Assembly: GCA_021234155.1 (NCBI GenBank) | Contig: JAJEKV010000008.1 | Coordinates: forward strand, 10,474,740 to 10,538,739 | DNA from: Isoetes taiwanensis | Taxonomy: Eukaryota > Streptophyta > Lycopodiopsida > Isoetales > Isoetaceae | DNA length: 64,000 nt | Direction of reading: 5' to 3' | Part shown: positions 33,291 through 44,539 of the stretch, piece after piece | How positions within the stretch are numbered: the stretch's first letter is position 1 | Layout: the number at the start of each line of letters is the position of its first letter | The notes under the pieces: model-generated | What the model saw: the letters and a program-made list of their open reading frames with translations, nothing else | Told to the model about the DNA's origin: nothing | The model's database searches: none | Translations under genes and position numbers: made by a program

Positions 33291-33859
33291 CTTTACACCA
33301 TCAACAGCCTTGCTGCCGCAGACGCCAAGTCGCTTTATCAGAAGCCAAGTCTCCGACTATTCTACTCAGCTGCAAAGACACTAAAACGATCAAGAATTTC
33401 TTTGTGGTTAAAACATAGCGACAACCAGAACCAAAGCAATCAAAATTCCTACGTTTGGACAGCTTCTTCAATTCTTTCATATCGAATTTCTTCTTTACTC
33501 CAAGCTCCTTCTCCCTTAATCATTTTTCGTCTTCTTCCAGTTTATCCTTGCCATTTCTATGTTTTGCCCAGCCACCGTCTCTCTTATGGCTGAATGGCGT
33601 CCTGCGGAATGGGCTTGCATGTGATTCCCTGTCGGTGCCCTTGCCCTTCCCTTGCCTCTGCCCTGTTACTGCAAGAAATTGCAGAATGCATATCCACCTT
33701 TCATTGTCTGCCAAAAAAAATCGCTATCGTCTAACTGTCACAAAAGCCCTAACTAATCCCAGACAATCGCAACCACCTATTTAGAATATTTTATGGAATA
33801 TTATATTCAAATCAAATCAAGGCCTTCTATACGCCACTCCACCCTCCAACAAGAGGGTT

Positions 33860-34170
33860 GCCCCCTACGGGCAACCCAAAAATTGTGCCAAATTGGTAGG
33901 AACGAAAAATACAATATCATGTGTGAACAGTTTCCAATACAATTAGCAGCAACACGAACTGTATACAGAGCTCAAGGTGCGACACTACAACAACTATGTT
34001 TCAATCCAGATGGAATTAAGAAATTTGGAATGGCAAATACAGCTTTATCACGAGTGAAGTCCATAGACACTTTGTTTCTCACGAGTCTGATACAACATAG
34101 TAACTTCAAAGTGAATCCAGGAAATGAAGCGGTTGAGGATGAGAGTGCCATGGCATATGACCATTCCGAA
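33860..34170 (+). pseudogene. C-terminal piece of a Helitron/PIF1-type helicase
   Basis: Reads QFPIQLAATRTVYRAQGATL and MANTALSRVKSIDTLFL. These are the last conserved motifs (V and VI) of the superfamily-1 PIF1-like helicase in Helitron Rep-Hel proteins. Everything upstream (Rep nuclease, ATP-binding motifs) is missing. An endonuclease domain follows directly, as in the Helentron/Helitron2 group. Alternatives are a cellular PIF1 fragment, less likely given the fused endonuclease. Confidence 0.7.
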
Positions 34171-34179
34171 TTTGCAAAA

Positions 34180-34785
34180 GGATTATATTGTTATTACAAC
34201 ATTGAACACTTGTTCAACCATGGCTTATCAAGAAGATATATGTGCAGACTACGAATTGGTTTCATTTGATATTGTGTGTCTACAGGAATTGAGGGGGCGT
34301 ATCCATGGGTTTATAAATTTGCAGCATTACGTGGGAGTATAGTCAATAGGAATGGTATTGCAGCCTTGTATAACAAACACAAATTTGAGGTCACTGAGCA
34401 AAAAGAAGTATGTTCAGCAAACGTCATATACATCGCCATCTTTTTCATTGACAAATTCGATGGGAGGATGATGTTAATTGTAAACGTGTACAGACCACCT
34501 AATTCATCCGTACATGATTTCTGTGATGATATACTAAATATTATCAAACAAATAAGACCTGGATTATTGACTGCTATACTAGGAGACTTCAACATCAACA
34601 TATTAAAGGATAATGGATATTCGAGAATGCTCATAGATGTAATGTCTCAGTACATGCAACATGTTTGCAAAGCAACAAGAGAAAGTGTCTTATTAGATCA
34701 TATATGGACTAACCTTCCAGTTCAAATATGCGATGTTGCACTGCGTTCTTGAAGCGATCATCGCAGGGCTTTTATTAGTTCACGT
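34180..34785 (+). pseudogene. Endonuclease (EEP) domain of a Helentron-type element, broken
   Basis: Follows the helicase. The start, ADYELVSFDIVCLQELRGRI, is one frame off from the rest. After a shift near 34,310 the frame continues through NRNGIAALYNKHKF, VNVYRPPNSS and the catalytic-type AILGDFNINIL, then LLDHIWTNLP. A TGA at 34,750 interrupts just before the in-frame SDHRRAF that holds the terminal catalytic His. The order helicase then apurinic-type endonuclease is diagnostic for Helentrons (established knowledge). It is inactive, with at least one frameshift, one stop and most of the element gone. Confidence 0.7.
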
Positions 34786-34789
34786 TTAT

Positions 34790-35720
34790 TACAATGAAGA
34801 TGCAGTTCCCTTGGAGTTCATCTCCACACCAAGGAATAGACATCCAAATGAATTTATAATAATCACGAGGATTAAAGAGTACATAGGAATATAGTTTCTA
34901 TGTATGTTTATGCAGTTAATAAATTTTTCGCAAGATGCAAAACATATATAGAACAAATTCATGTAACAACTACAACTTTTATTTAGCAAGGTTAAGTTAG
35001 AACTTTGGAAATTATGGTTGTCGGCAGAAAACACACTCATTTACTTCTCCATATTAGTCATTACGGCAAACCATTCTCTCCAGTTAGTGAGGACACTATG
35101 TTCTCTAGAGAAGGATTAAATTGATTTCAAAGTTCTAGTGGCGTAATTTAATTAGGGACTAGAGTCTAGCATCTATTGCTATATAATTTTCAAATAACAA
35201 ATTCAATCGGTTCATTTGTTTAAATTTAAGTATGGACTTTCCGCTTAATGCATGGATGATAGCGGCCTATCTTTTTTTCACATGATTTGGAGTTTGCGCC
35301 CGACCTATAAGAATTGTTTCGTCAATCTCAACTGCTTGTTAACATGATGTGGTAAATCCTTGATACAGTTTCAACAATTCTATAACCCAGTGCATCCTAT
35401 CTCAGTTATGAAATGATCACGTGCTTCCTTTTTTTTTCAACTATAAAGCTGATAAAATTGAACAAAGAATACATATAAAGTCTTTTTTTCCTCCCATGTA
35501 CAATTTTCATTCAATACACTGGACAAGAGCATGTTTGCATTCATAGAATAAATGACATTTAGTACCATAAATATTCATATGGGCAATTTAAAAGTAAAGG
35601 CAGAATTTTCTTAGTAAAAATCAATTACCATAATCCAAAGAAGTTGCATCTTAATCTGTTATCTTCGAGCTTCTAATTGAGGGGTCTTTATTCACTGTTA
35701 CAGCTTTGAGTCCTTGTAAC
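34790..35720. other. AT-rich spacer, nothing recognised
   Basis: No coding or RNA feature could be supported. It may include the 3' side of the Helentron remnant, but no terminal hairpin was identified with confidence. Confidence 0.45.
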
Positions 35721-35739
35721 ACATGTGGTCTGCCTGTCT

Positions 35740-36000
35740 ATGCCCTACTATCAGACATCTAAGATTGCCAAAGGGATTGAATTCAAACGCACAATGCATG
35801 GCTGTGCAGAACACATTGACTTGGAGCATGGAAACAAGAGCCATAGAAAGTTCGAAGGGTGCTTTAATAATGGTAATAATTCTGACCATGGCATTTCTTA
35901 TATGTACAAAAAATGCAAATGGATTGGACATATTTTCCCACACAATATTATTTGTATAAATGCTAGCATGATGGATGCCTATATGATGAATACTATAATT
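35740..36000 (+). pseudogene. Possible PPR-derived fragment
   Basis: The plus strand reads MHGCAEHIDLEHGNKSHRKF, later SYMYKKCK and INASMMDAYM. These can be aligned with plant PPR repeats of the LxxCAxLxxLxxGxxxH ... MYxKCG type. Inserted and substituted residues make it weak. Confidence 0.35.
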
Positions 36001-36244
36001 TAGGCTATGCGGATTATTTTTGAAGAAATACAAGCAACCTTTGCATCTCTTCTCCAACATCTAGCGAAGATACCTTAGTAGATGCCTTAAAGTACTTTGT
36101 TTTGAACAATTTATGCATATGGTTCTTCCATGGCATTTGGGCAAATTGTGTGAGAAATGATCAATGCTGTGGTTCAATGACATTTGGGGCAACTGTGAGG
36201 AAAATGATCACTGATCTCCTATAGTATAAGATTGCCCAAAATAC

Positions 36245-36310
36245 ACTTTGATTATTTTAAGACCCTAATATTGGTATTCGCTATTTTAAGACCTTAATAT
36301 TGGTATTCAC
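36245..36310. repeat. 31-bp tandem duplication
   Basis: CTATTTTAAGACCCTAATATTGGTATTC-type sequence occurs twice in a row with one or two differences. Confidence 0.8.
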
Positions 36311-36519
36311 TTCTTTACTTTCTTTTTTTCCTCAATAATAATAATTTACTACTCTATTTTTGCCATATAATTACAAAGATTTGCATTGTATCACTTGTGC
36401 CAAAAAACGTTCACTTCTTGTGCCCGAATGGGTAATGTTCAAGGGCTGGTGTCATACAAGAACGACGAACTCATATGCGTTAAACCAAACAATATTAGAT
36501 TCATGCACCCTGTACATAT

Positions 36520-36880
36520 TCTTGGCCAAATATAATACTTTGCTAAATGATGTGTATAACACCTTCCATACATGTTGAGAATGGTAGTTCCTACAACCAT
36601 ATCTTTATGCAAACCACTAGCTATTGTCTGTGCATGTAGCTGTTTTTCTTGCGTTACTGCTGTATGGCTAAGTGGTGCATTCAAAATACTGACAAAGGTG
36701 GCACCATCTGGCATTGAGCCTTCATGCTATATCTGTTGAAAGAGTCTATGGGCTTCAATAGCATGCCCATAAAGAGCATATGCAACAATCATTAAATTCC
36801 AAAAACCAAGATCCTGAAAAGGCAATTTCTTAAAAGCATTGCAAGCATCTGCAGCAGTTCCACAGCTGACATGCATGTTG
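36520..36880 (-). pseudogene. Pentatricopeptide-repeat (PPR, PLS-type) pseudogene
   Basis: On the minus strand: CGTAADACNAFKKLPFQDLG, WNLMIVAYALYGHAIEAHRLF, an in-frame TAG, then PDGATFVSILNA, QEKQLHAQTIASGLHKDMVV and TTILNMYGR. The order is that of consecutive P, L and S motifs of plant organelle RNA-editing factors. A stop codon interrupts the L motif, and sequence beyond the last motif is unrelated. Intact relatives act in chloroplasts or mitochondria; this piece is non-functional. Confidence 0.8.
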
Positions 36881-37394
36881 TTCCACAACTGCCATGTATG
36901 CTGATAACTGAAGATTCCAGATCCACATTACCACTTATTATTATATGTGCATGCATCCACTTGTAATACAATCTTCCAACTTTGGCATGCGAAGAATAAA
37001 AATAGAAGATAGGTTGAATTTAATGCTTCCTTTAGCAACCATCTTCCCAATGAGTTCCATTTAAATAAATCAAATTCAATGTTTCCTACAATAGACACCA
37101 TAAGTGCATTTGTCAATGTGAATCAATGGCTATTACCATGGAGGTCTATTTGAATTTAATTGCATTGCTAGGAACCAAAAAGAACAAGGTGCTGCGCACG
37201 AGGGGTTGCCCTCCAGTGACCCGAGAGTGTGTTTTTGTATTTTTCTTTTTGTCGCTTCGCTTTTTTTTTTTTTAATGCCCGTTGGTAGTCGCTCCAGTAG
37301 CAGTGTTCGATGCCTGTGGTCGAGGAATGACATGGAGCGCTTTTGGGGGCCTTGACTTGTTGGTAAGGACGGGCGTGGCGGCATGGAGGTTCGA

Positions 37395-37515
37395 GATGGT
37401 GTTGTTTTGTCGTAGGGCGTCAATGTTGAAATCTCCCATGAGAATGGTTCTGGTGGTTGCCGTTATGTTGTTGGCACTGATCATGATTGTGTTGTTGCCC
37501 GCCATTGTCTTCACT
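37395..37515 (-). pseudogene. Possible endonuclease-domain fragment (GDFNI motif)
   Basis: Minus-strand TRTILMGDFNIDALRQNN matches the central motif of apurinic-type endonucleases of LINEs and Helentrons (here compare AILGDFNINIL at 34.58 kb). Only this short piece is recognisable. Confidence 0.3.
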
Positions 37516-37519
37516 CATG

Positions 37520-38570
37520 TAGACTCATGCCTCTGGAGTTGAAGCACCACCACAAAAAAAAGGCATCCCAAATAATCCAAAATAGAAACATGATGTAAAA
37601 AACCAAACAAAATCGTCATTCTCACTAAAATATACAGATTTCAATACAATACCATACCCAAACCATAGTCTAAACCCTTGCAAGAATACCCTTCCCCAAT
37701 ACAAAACAAATTGTGGAAAGTTTAGCATCGAAAGTATAATTTCCAAAATTGAGGTCATTTATAGAAAGATAGTTACATTTGATTGGCTAAACTTCATTCT
37801 GAAACCGTTATGATCATGAAACAAATTTTAAAACTTAGAACGTATTAACAATGCCGAGCTTAGGTTCCTAGTTCATTTCTTGCGGTGGTGCTATTTAAGC
37901 CAATTCTTTTACACTTCAATCAAACAAGCTCTTCAGGCATAATGCCCTCGATGCTTTCATATGAATTAAGATACAAAAGCTTACACAAAGAGGAAAATGT
38001 TCCCTTTCTTGTTCCATAATTGTATAAAAATCCAAGCAAAGGATGCATGCATAACAAACTGATTTTGTCTTCAAGTCATGATCTACCAACTGCATCAAAC
38101 TTTCTTTTCACGGTGTTATTTCTCAAATAAAGCCACTCTGATATGCTTCAAGCTTTTCGTGCTTTCACTAAGCCAAACACCTACTCCTTTAGCAATGCCT
38201 GTCCATATTACTTGTGCATAATATGTCTGCCCTTGTTGTCTGATCTAACGCAGTCTTGGGTGTCTGCTTGCTCATTGACCCAGTTATTTGCTTTCCGATA
38301 TTATTTTGAAGTCCACGCTGTAGCTTGTGTATCTTCCATCGAAAGATGTGCAAACAGATGCCTGCAGCTTTGCTGGTAAATGAGCCATTGAAGACGACTT
38401 TAACATTACGCGCGGTAATTGAGAATTAAGGACTACAAGAGAAGATTGACTGTTCACTTCTTGATTTAGTTGTGGCCCCTCTGCTTCGTCCTTGAGACCC
38501 ACATGAGTGTTTGAATTGGTCTGGAGCTGGTTTTTTGTCTAGAAAGGTTTCTTTCAACAAGGAGTGTAAA
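37520..38570. other. Non-coding stretch
   Basis: No gene supported. Open minus-strand segments around 38,284-38,502 may belong with the conserved piece at 38,580-38,690, but no family is recognised. Confidence 0.35.
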
Positions 38571-38577
38571 ATAAGCT

Positions 38578-38760
38578 TTAATTTCCTCCTCACATCAGAA
38601 ACTGTATCAGTTATGAGCACATGAATAATAATTGTTCCTGTTATGTGCCCTTCGCTTGATTTCACCAACTTCAGTTTCCTAGCCACCGGTTTTTGTATGT
38701 CACCTTGTCAAGCAGTAAAACAACTTGAATAAAATATAGCATGAAACAACAATATGCACC
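38578..38760 (-). repeat. Segmental duplicate, copy 1 (coding-like)
   Basis: About 180 bp here recur at 39,805-39,990 in the same orientation. The minus strand of both copies reads KLVKSSEGHITGT ... TDTVSDVRR, with several substitutions that keep the frame open. It may be a duplicated exon of an unrecognised gene. Confidence 0.6.
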
Positions 38761-38950
38761 TTCACATGAGCTTTCTAAATTAAACAATCCCCTTCTAATT
38801 TCATTGAGCCAGCACATCATCTAATCTACTAGGAAGTGTGAAATAGATTCAAGCAAGATTCTACAGCAACACAAACCACAACCACAAGTCTTTGTGCACT
38901 CAAATATGCACCCTCCTGATTTTACCTACATAATAAGCGTGATTTCAAAT

Positions 38951-39134
38951 GAAAGAAAAGCCAAGCACAAGTTAACTATAGCAGTACTTAAATTAGACTG
39001 CTTGCTTCTTAACCACAAAATGGAATTGGCCTCACATGCGTTTCTGAAAGAAAAGGCTAAAGCACAAGTTAACTATAGCAGTACTTAAATTAGACTGCTT
39101 GCTTCTTAACCACAAAATGGAATTGGCCTCACAT
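38951..39134. repeat. 97-bp tandem duplication
   Basis: GAAAGAAAAGCCAAGCACAA through GGAATTGGCCTCACAT occurs twice with a 97-bp period, nearly identical. Confidence 0.9.
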
Positions 39135-39379
39135 AAACCCGATGTATCATGACAAGATCTTGGTTCATATAAAGTTTACGTGTGCTTTTTCTTGAAAGCT
39201 GCATTAAGGCGGCACTGCAATGAGCATGGCATGGCTGGATTGCAAACAGAAATTACAAGCTAGGGGTATCGAACCCCTTGTACATAAAGCAACTCCAGGT
39301 GGCTTGTCTGCCCTTAAAGGAGGGGACTAGTTCCCATGTAAGCAAACACTCAACATGCAAGTTTTTCTCAGGCTTTTTT

Positions 39380-39560
39380 TTTTTTTCATTTCTGAGACTT
39401 TTTTTACATTGCTTCAATACCAACAAAACAATTACGTTTTTCTCCATTGCCTCAATACCAAGAAAGCATCCAAGCTTTTTTTCCATTGCCTCAATACCAA
39501 ATACACAATCAGACCTTTTTTTTCCTGCCTCAATCCAAACAGCATTTTCAACAACATTTT
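39380..39560. repeat. T-rich repeats with TTGCCTCAATACCAA
   Basis: Three to four copies of CATTGCCTCAATACCAA or close variants, separated by T runs, spacing 35-55 bp. No gene; open frames here arise from low complexity. Confidence 0.6.
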
Positions 39561-39804
39561 TTTTTTCATTTCATTTCATTTTGCCATTCTGGTTCCCTTA
39601 ATGAATCATCCAATGAAAGTGAATTAAGAAACAGAAAACAAAGCAAGCATGAAAATACGAAAGCAAGCATACCTGATTCATATTCATTGCAGCATTATGC
39701 CTCCTCGCCAAATGGTCTATCACAATCAACTCCCTTAGCAGACGCGCCCTGGCAAGATTCATGTGCGTCCGCATGTGCCCCCGCTCACTACTACTCACCT
39801 CCAC

Positions 39805-39990
39805 CTCCTCCTCACATCAGAAACTGTATCAGTTACGAGCACAAGAAGAATAACTGTTCCTGTTATGTGCCCTTCGCTTGATTTCACCAACTTCTGTTTC
39901 CTAGCCACCAGTTTTTGTGTAAGGTCACCTTGTCAAGCAGTAAAACAACTTGAATAAAATGTAGCATGAAACAACAATATGCACCTTTAA
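39805..39990 (-). repeat. Segmental duplicate, copy 2 (coding-like)
   Basis: Second copy of 38,578-38,760. Minus strand reads QKLVKSSEGHITGTVI and VLVTDTVSDVRR. Differences from copy 1 are mostly conservative at protein level. Confidence 0.6.
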
Positions 39991-39999
39991 GCTAAGATA

Positions 40000-41080
40000 C
40001 GTTCTACCAGCACTCTGCAGATTAAAACACAAGTGCAAAAATTTTGTAGTTAAGTACCAGAGTTCTCCAATTGAGCAGTTCCAACACTTGTAGCAAGCAT
40101 TGAGGCACTCTTTAAAATAGAGAAATGTAATATGCTTTCTGGGTAGACAAAGTAGTCACCCAACCTTTTCTTCTCCTGTAATACCTTGCCTGTAAACTTA
40201 GAAATACCAAATTGCATCGGAATTGCCCTTTACATTCCAGCTTGAATACTGAACCTACCCGAAAATAAAATACATTGCTGCCAACGCCCAATGCTAGTGC
40301 GAGATTTAACAATTTCCATAATAGATTGCACAAGAGTTTTCTATTGCACCACTAATATAAGCTCTTTTTCATTATCTATATTTATAGAAATCTTCATCCG
40401 GCAATGCAATTGGTCCTTGTTAGCATCCCCTGGGAAAGAAAATTATACCTGTAACAAATTAAGATCACAAAGACTTCATAATGTACGGACTACCTGACTG
40501 CACGAGATCAATTACACTATCTTCATAAATTTTGTGCATGCCATCAAAGTTGTCAATGCATAGATCATCATGCATGACACGACCAATTGATGATAACAGT
40601 TGGTGAGATGGTGGGATTCCCGTGATTCTCTCAAGCTAAACATCAAGGAATCATAACTGAGAAAACTAAACTGAAGTTGACATCCATAGTGACTTGACTG
40701 AGATTTTTCAAACAAAATCACTTAGCAATGCCCAGCAATCAACTCAACAACTTTTCTTTTGAGCACAAGGTTATCCAACCATTGAAAATAATAACCAATC
40801 AATTAAGCTTTAAACAATATTGTGAACTTCACAAATGAACGAACATCTGCTTAAAACATCGAACTGGTAGTATTCGATCCCAAATTGTTTCAGTGTAATC
40901 TCTATCTTCTGTACATCTTAGTTTATAGGGCCGGATCCGGCCGTTATGGCATGGTTCCAGCCTGTAAGGCAACCGTGGTGTTTTCCCCTTGCATTCAGGG
41001 AACTTCTATATTTGAATTTCGTTTTCCTCCATCTTTTAACACATAAACCACTCCAAATCTAGAAAAGGTAAATATACAAG
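40000..41080. other. Non-coding stretch
   Basis: AT-rich DNA without supported features. A small GC-rich patch (GGATCCGGCCG) lies at about 40,930-40,945. Confidence 0.45.
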
Positions 41081-41089
41081 GTCGCAAGA

Positions 41090-41385
41090 CCGTGAGAGTA
41101 AAAGATGGACAGAATAAGATACGGGACAGAGAGGCCCAGCCTCCGCCGTACACCAGGATAGCGAGGGCTAGACCCACCAACTGGTAAATCTGGACCACTA
41201 TAAACTCAAAACAAGTGCAAAATGCACAAATTGTGAAATGCGAAAATGTAAGAGTAAAAAGCGGACGGAATAAGTTATGGGACAGAGAGGCTCAGCCTCC
41301 GCCGTACACCAGGATAGCGAGGGCTAGACCCACCAACTGGTATCCGTACCACTACAAACTCAAATACACACAAGTACAATGCACG
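41090..41385. repeat. 156-bp tandem duplication
   Basis: AGAATAAGATACGGGACAGA through GACCCACCAACTGGTA occurs twice with a 156-bp period. The core CAGCCTCCGCCGTACACCAG is identical in both. Confidence 0.85.
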
Positions 41386-41667
41386 GCCCCAGGCTAGGTT
41401 ATTTATGGACAAGTACATAAATAAACGCAGGAGGACGAGCACCGAATCCCATAACATAAAAGAAGGAGATCATTGCCAGCTAATCATTAGAGAAGGGGGG
41501 ATACCGAGAGACTTGAAGGACAGAGTAAATAACAAATAGTGGAGGCCGAATAATTAATAAACGGTTATTCTAATATTCAAAATTCAAAATCAGGATTAAC
41601 GGTGAATTTTGAATTAACGGACCGTTTGAGGGTTTCAGTATATATACTTAAAACATGATTGCAAATT

Positions 41668-41695
41668 AAACGGGAGTGTTGCAGCACTCCCGTTT
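41668..41695. repeat. Perfect 11-bp inverted repeat
   Basis: AAACGGGAGTG, a six-base loop (TTGCAG), then CACTCCCGTTT. It may be a transposon end or a transcript hairpin; nothing else supports either role. Confidence 0.7.
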
Positions 41696-42003
41696 CGTAG
41701 ATTCCCTTTTAAAAAACACCATGTCTCTAAAATAAGCCTTTTTTTAATGTTGTTGAGAATTTAAAGAGGTTCGCGTTTTTTTTTATGTCATTTTGGGCCA
41801 TCATTAGGCGAAAACTTTGTACTTATGAAACACAAATCATAAAAATAGCGAAATTTAGGCATAGACTTGAAGAGACTGAAAGCATGACAAAAAAAAAGCA
41901 CCAGAATAGAGAGGAAAAAAAAGTAATATGTTTTTAAAAAAATTTTGTATATCAATATTGAAGATACATTGTAATAAATAATGATAATTTTAACATGCAG
42001 TAG

Positions 42004-42829
42004 TCAAAGATCTACATCATAATCCTCATCATTTTTTTTGCTGCTCTCTGCCGTCTGCTCCTTCTGTGCCGTCTGGTCCTGTTCTGGAGACTTAAGTTTT
42101 TCATCCGCCTTGTCCTCTGGAATGGTAGCTAAAGCTACTTCTTTAAGCTCTGCAAAGGTTGCCTCGTCGTCTAGTGAGCTCGAGAATGGAGGCTGTATCT
42201 CTGAGGACGTCAGTTTAGGCAAAATCAGACGAAGACTTGGCCCCTAACTCTTGATTTTCATCTGGTAAAGTAGTTAAGGCAACCAGTCTCATCTTCACAA
42301 AATTCACAGCCTCCTTATCAATATCCGGCGGCTACGATTCGCGGCCCTTCTTAAGTGCACATGCGATAGTAGTACGAGAACCGGAGAAAGCATCAAGCAC
42401 CCAATCTCACGGACGCGAGAACATGTCCGTGAGATGGTTGATGAGCTTCGTGGTTTTCGGTAGTGATTCACAATCCCGCCTTGTGCACTTGGGTCCCGCA
42501 ATTTCTCAGAAGACTCGCTGGAAACTCTAAAACGTTTGAAAAGTTTTTGACAGGACGGCCAGTTGTTGAAGTGTTCCATGGTCCTCTTCCCATCAAAACT
42601 CCAGTAAGCTACATGAAGGTACTCTACCTTGCTGAGCAACCTTGGTCCTCCACCATGGTAGTTGATGTTCGTTTTGTACCTAGTGAAACATTTAAGGTGA
42701 TGTTAGCAAAAACAAGAAAACACTTCGAAAACTAGAAACAGGAAACACTATTCCGGAATACACGACGTAATCAAAGAGAAAAGTAAATGTATTCTGGAAT
42801 AAGACTTACCAGACAAGGTTTTCATATCC
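42004..42829 (-). pseudogene. C-terminal half of a DPPY-type DNA methyltransferase-like gene, broken
   Basis: Read on the minus strand from the transposon edge: a 20-base exon remnant (42,829-42,810), a GTAAGT donor, an intron to a TTTCACTAG acceptor (42,680), then an exon encoding YKTNINYHGGGPRLLSKVEY, YWSFDGKRTMEHFN, and, after a frameshift, KLINHLTDMFSRP, a stop, DWVLDAFSGSRTT, and, after another stop, DIDKEAVNFVKMRL. An acidic tail ends DEDYDVDL. DxxxGSGTT near the C-terminus is motif I, the SAM-binding loop of beta-class N6-adenine/N4-cytosine methyltransferases; here one Gly is Arg. The N-terminal half with motif IV lies at 52,912-53,538. At least two stops and two frameshifts show it is dead. 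Confidence 0.75.
42746..42802. repeat. Palindromic TATTCCGGAATA repeats in the methyltransferase intron
   Basis: Two copies, ATTCCGGAATACAC and TGTATTCTGGAATA, lie in the intron between 42,680 and 42,810. The same palindrome forms a nine-copy array in the other methyltransferase intron at 53,618-54,036. Confidence 0.8.
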
Positions 42830-42859
42830 TGCCTACCCTGGTTTTTGGTCCACTGTGGA

Positions 42860-43560
42860 AAACATCAGTTTTGGTAGGTCTACATGTCCTGTTTTCAAAG
42901 AATCCTACATGTGGATTTGTGGAGGTATGGTTTTGTTCGATAATTGTGTTCTTTTTTCAGTGGACTAAAATATCCACTGTTGTTTTGTAGTTTCCTCTAT
43001 TGTGACATGTCATTTTATAATACAATCCACTGTATATAGGAAAGAATACTTGAATTTCTACATGTCTAATAATTCTATTGTCACATGTCTTTATAGATGT
43101 AGGAAAGAATATTTGATTCTCTACATGTCCTATGCTTCCATTCACATGTCTTTATAGAAGTAGGACAGAGTACTTTATTTACTAAAGCATTGTAGGAAAG
43201 AATACATGAATTACGACATGTGTAATACTTCTATTGTCACATGTCTGTATAGAAGTAGGAAAGAATACTTGATTCTCTACATGTCGTATGCTTCCATGTC
43301 ACATGTCTTTATAGCAGTAGGACAGAGTACTTTATTTGCTGAGGCATTGTAGGAAAGAATACATGAATTACGACATGTGTAGTACTTCTATTGTCACATG
43401 TCTTTATAGAAGTAGGAAAGAATACTTAATTCTCTACATGTCCTATCCTTCCATATCACGGGTCTTTATAGTGGTAGGACAGAGTACTTGATTTGCTACA
43501 TGTGATGCACGTGCACGATCACATGTCCTTATACTAGTATTCCATGTAAGACAAATTACT
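42860..43560. repeat. Left subterminal tandem repeats
   Basis: About eight diverged copies of a 55-65 bp motif containing ACATGTCTTTATAGAAGTAGG followed by AAAGAATACTTGATT and CTACATGTCC. Direct and inverted ACATGT motifs alternate. It is the counterpart of the subterminal region at 52,150-52,900. Confidence 0.75.
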
Positions 43561-43574
43561 TCAACTACTTCAAT

Positions 43575-44305
43575 TACTTAACGCCTATTTTTGCATAACA
43601 AAACCATCAAGAATTTGATTTGTATTCCTTGAGGGGGTGCAGGACCGCTGCAACAAATCCCTAAGCATTAATGTCATAGGACCACGCAAAATCCTAACAA
43701 TATCCTAACATTTTGGATATTGTTAGAATAGAATAGAATAGAATATGATTTTATCGTCCACGGAGACCAACTGGCCTATGGGACCCAAGTACAAAGAGAG
43801 AGAGCAGCATGCGTATTACTACCAGGATTAAAAAACCCCCGCCCCGAAGGGTTTTTGGGGGAAAAACCTTAGTAGCAATAAGGATGCTGACATACTGCAC
43901 AGTTATATACATAATCACAAGTACAGCTGAGGTTAATGTCGGACAGGGAGAGAAAGACCATTAAACCACGCCTACATTTTTGCATAACAAACCATTAAGA
44001 ATTGTGAGATGTATTTCTTTATGGAGGAAAGGACCATTGCAACAAATCCCCAAGCATTAAAATGGCAAGACCATGCAATATCCTAACATTATTCCCCCAT
44101 TTTGGATATCGTTAGTGGAACACCATTAAACCGTTCCTACATCTTGGTATAATTTAGACCATTAAGAATTTGAGATGTAATTGTTTATGGGGAATAGGAC
44201 CATTGCAACAAATCCCCAAGCATTATAAAATGGCAAGACTACGCAATATCCTAACATTATCCCCCCATTGGATATCATTAGTGGAACACCATTAAACCAT
44301 GTCTA
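43575..44305. repeat. Three copies of a roughly 180-bp repeat
   Basis: Copies at about 43,580-43,735, 43,970-44,130 and 44,131-44,300 share TTTTGCATAACAAACCATTA, GCAACAAATCCCCAAGCATT and CAATATCCTAACATTATCCC. Each ends in TTTTGGATATNGTTAG. 43,830-43,862 between them has an inverted repeat of AAAAACCCCC type. Confidence 0.75.
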
Positions 44306-44404
44306 TATCTAGTTGGTACTAAGGTTCGCTATAGACGATCCAATAGTTATCCACGTCATCCAATGGTTTTAATTGTATCTAATTTATCTTATCCAATGGT
44401 TCTT

Positions 44405-44535
44405 TCTAACGATTTGCACTAAGAATCCAATGGTTCTTTGAAAAACAAGATAACTTATTGCACTTAGACGATTTGCACTAAGAATCCAATGGTTCTTTGA
44501 AAAACAAGATAACTTATTGCACTTAGTCGATTTGC
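44405..44535. repeat. 59-bp tandem duplication
   Basis: CGATTTGCACTAAGAATCCA through AACTTATTGCACTTAG occurs twice in tandem, followed by the start of a third copy. Confidence 0.85.
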
Positions 44536-44539
44536 ACTA

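Noticed and set aside
33455-33784. Ser/Phe-rich plus-strand frame that looks like a transit peptide
   Set aside because: Pyrimidine-rich low complexity with no following exon or domain; overlaps other equally good frames.
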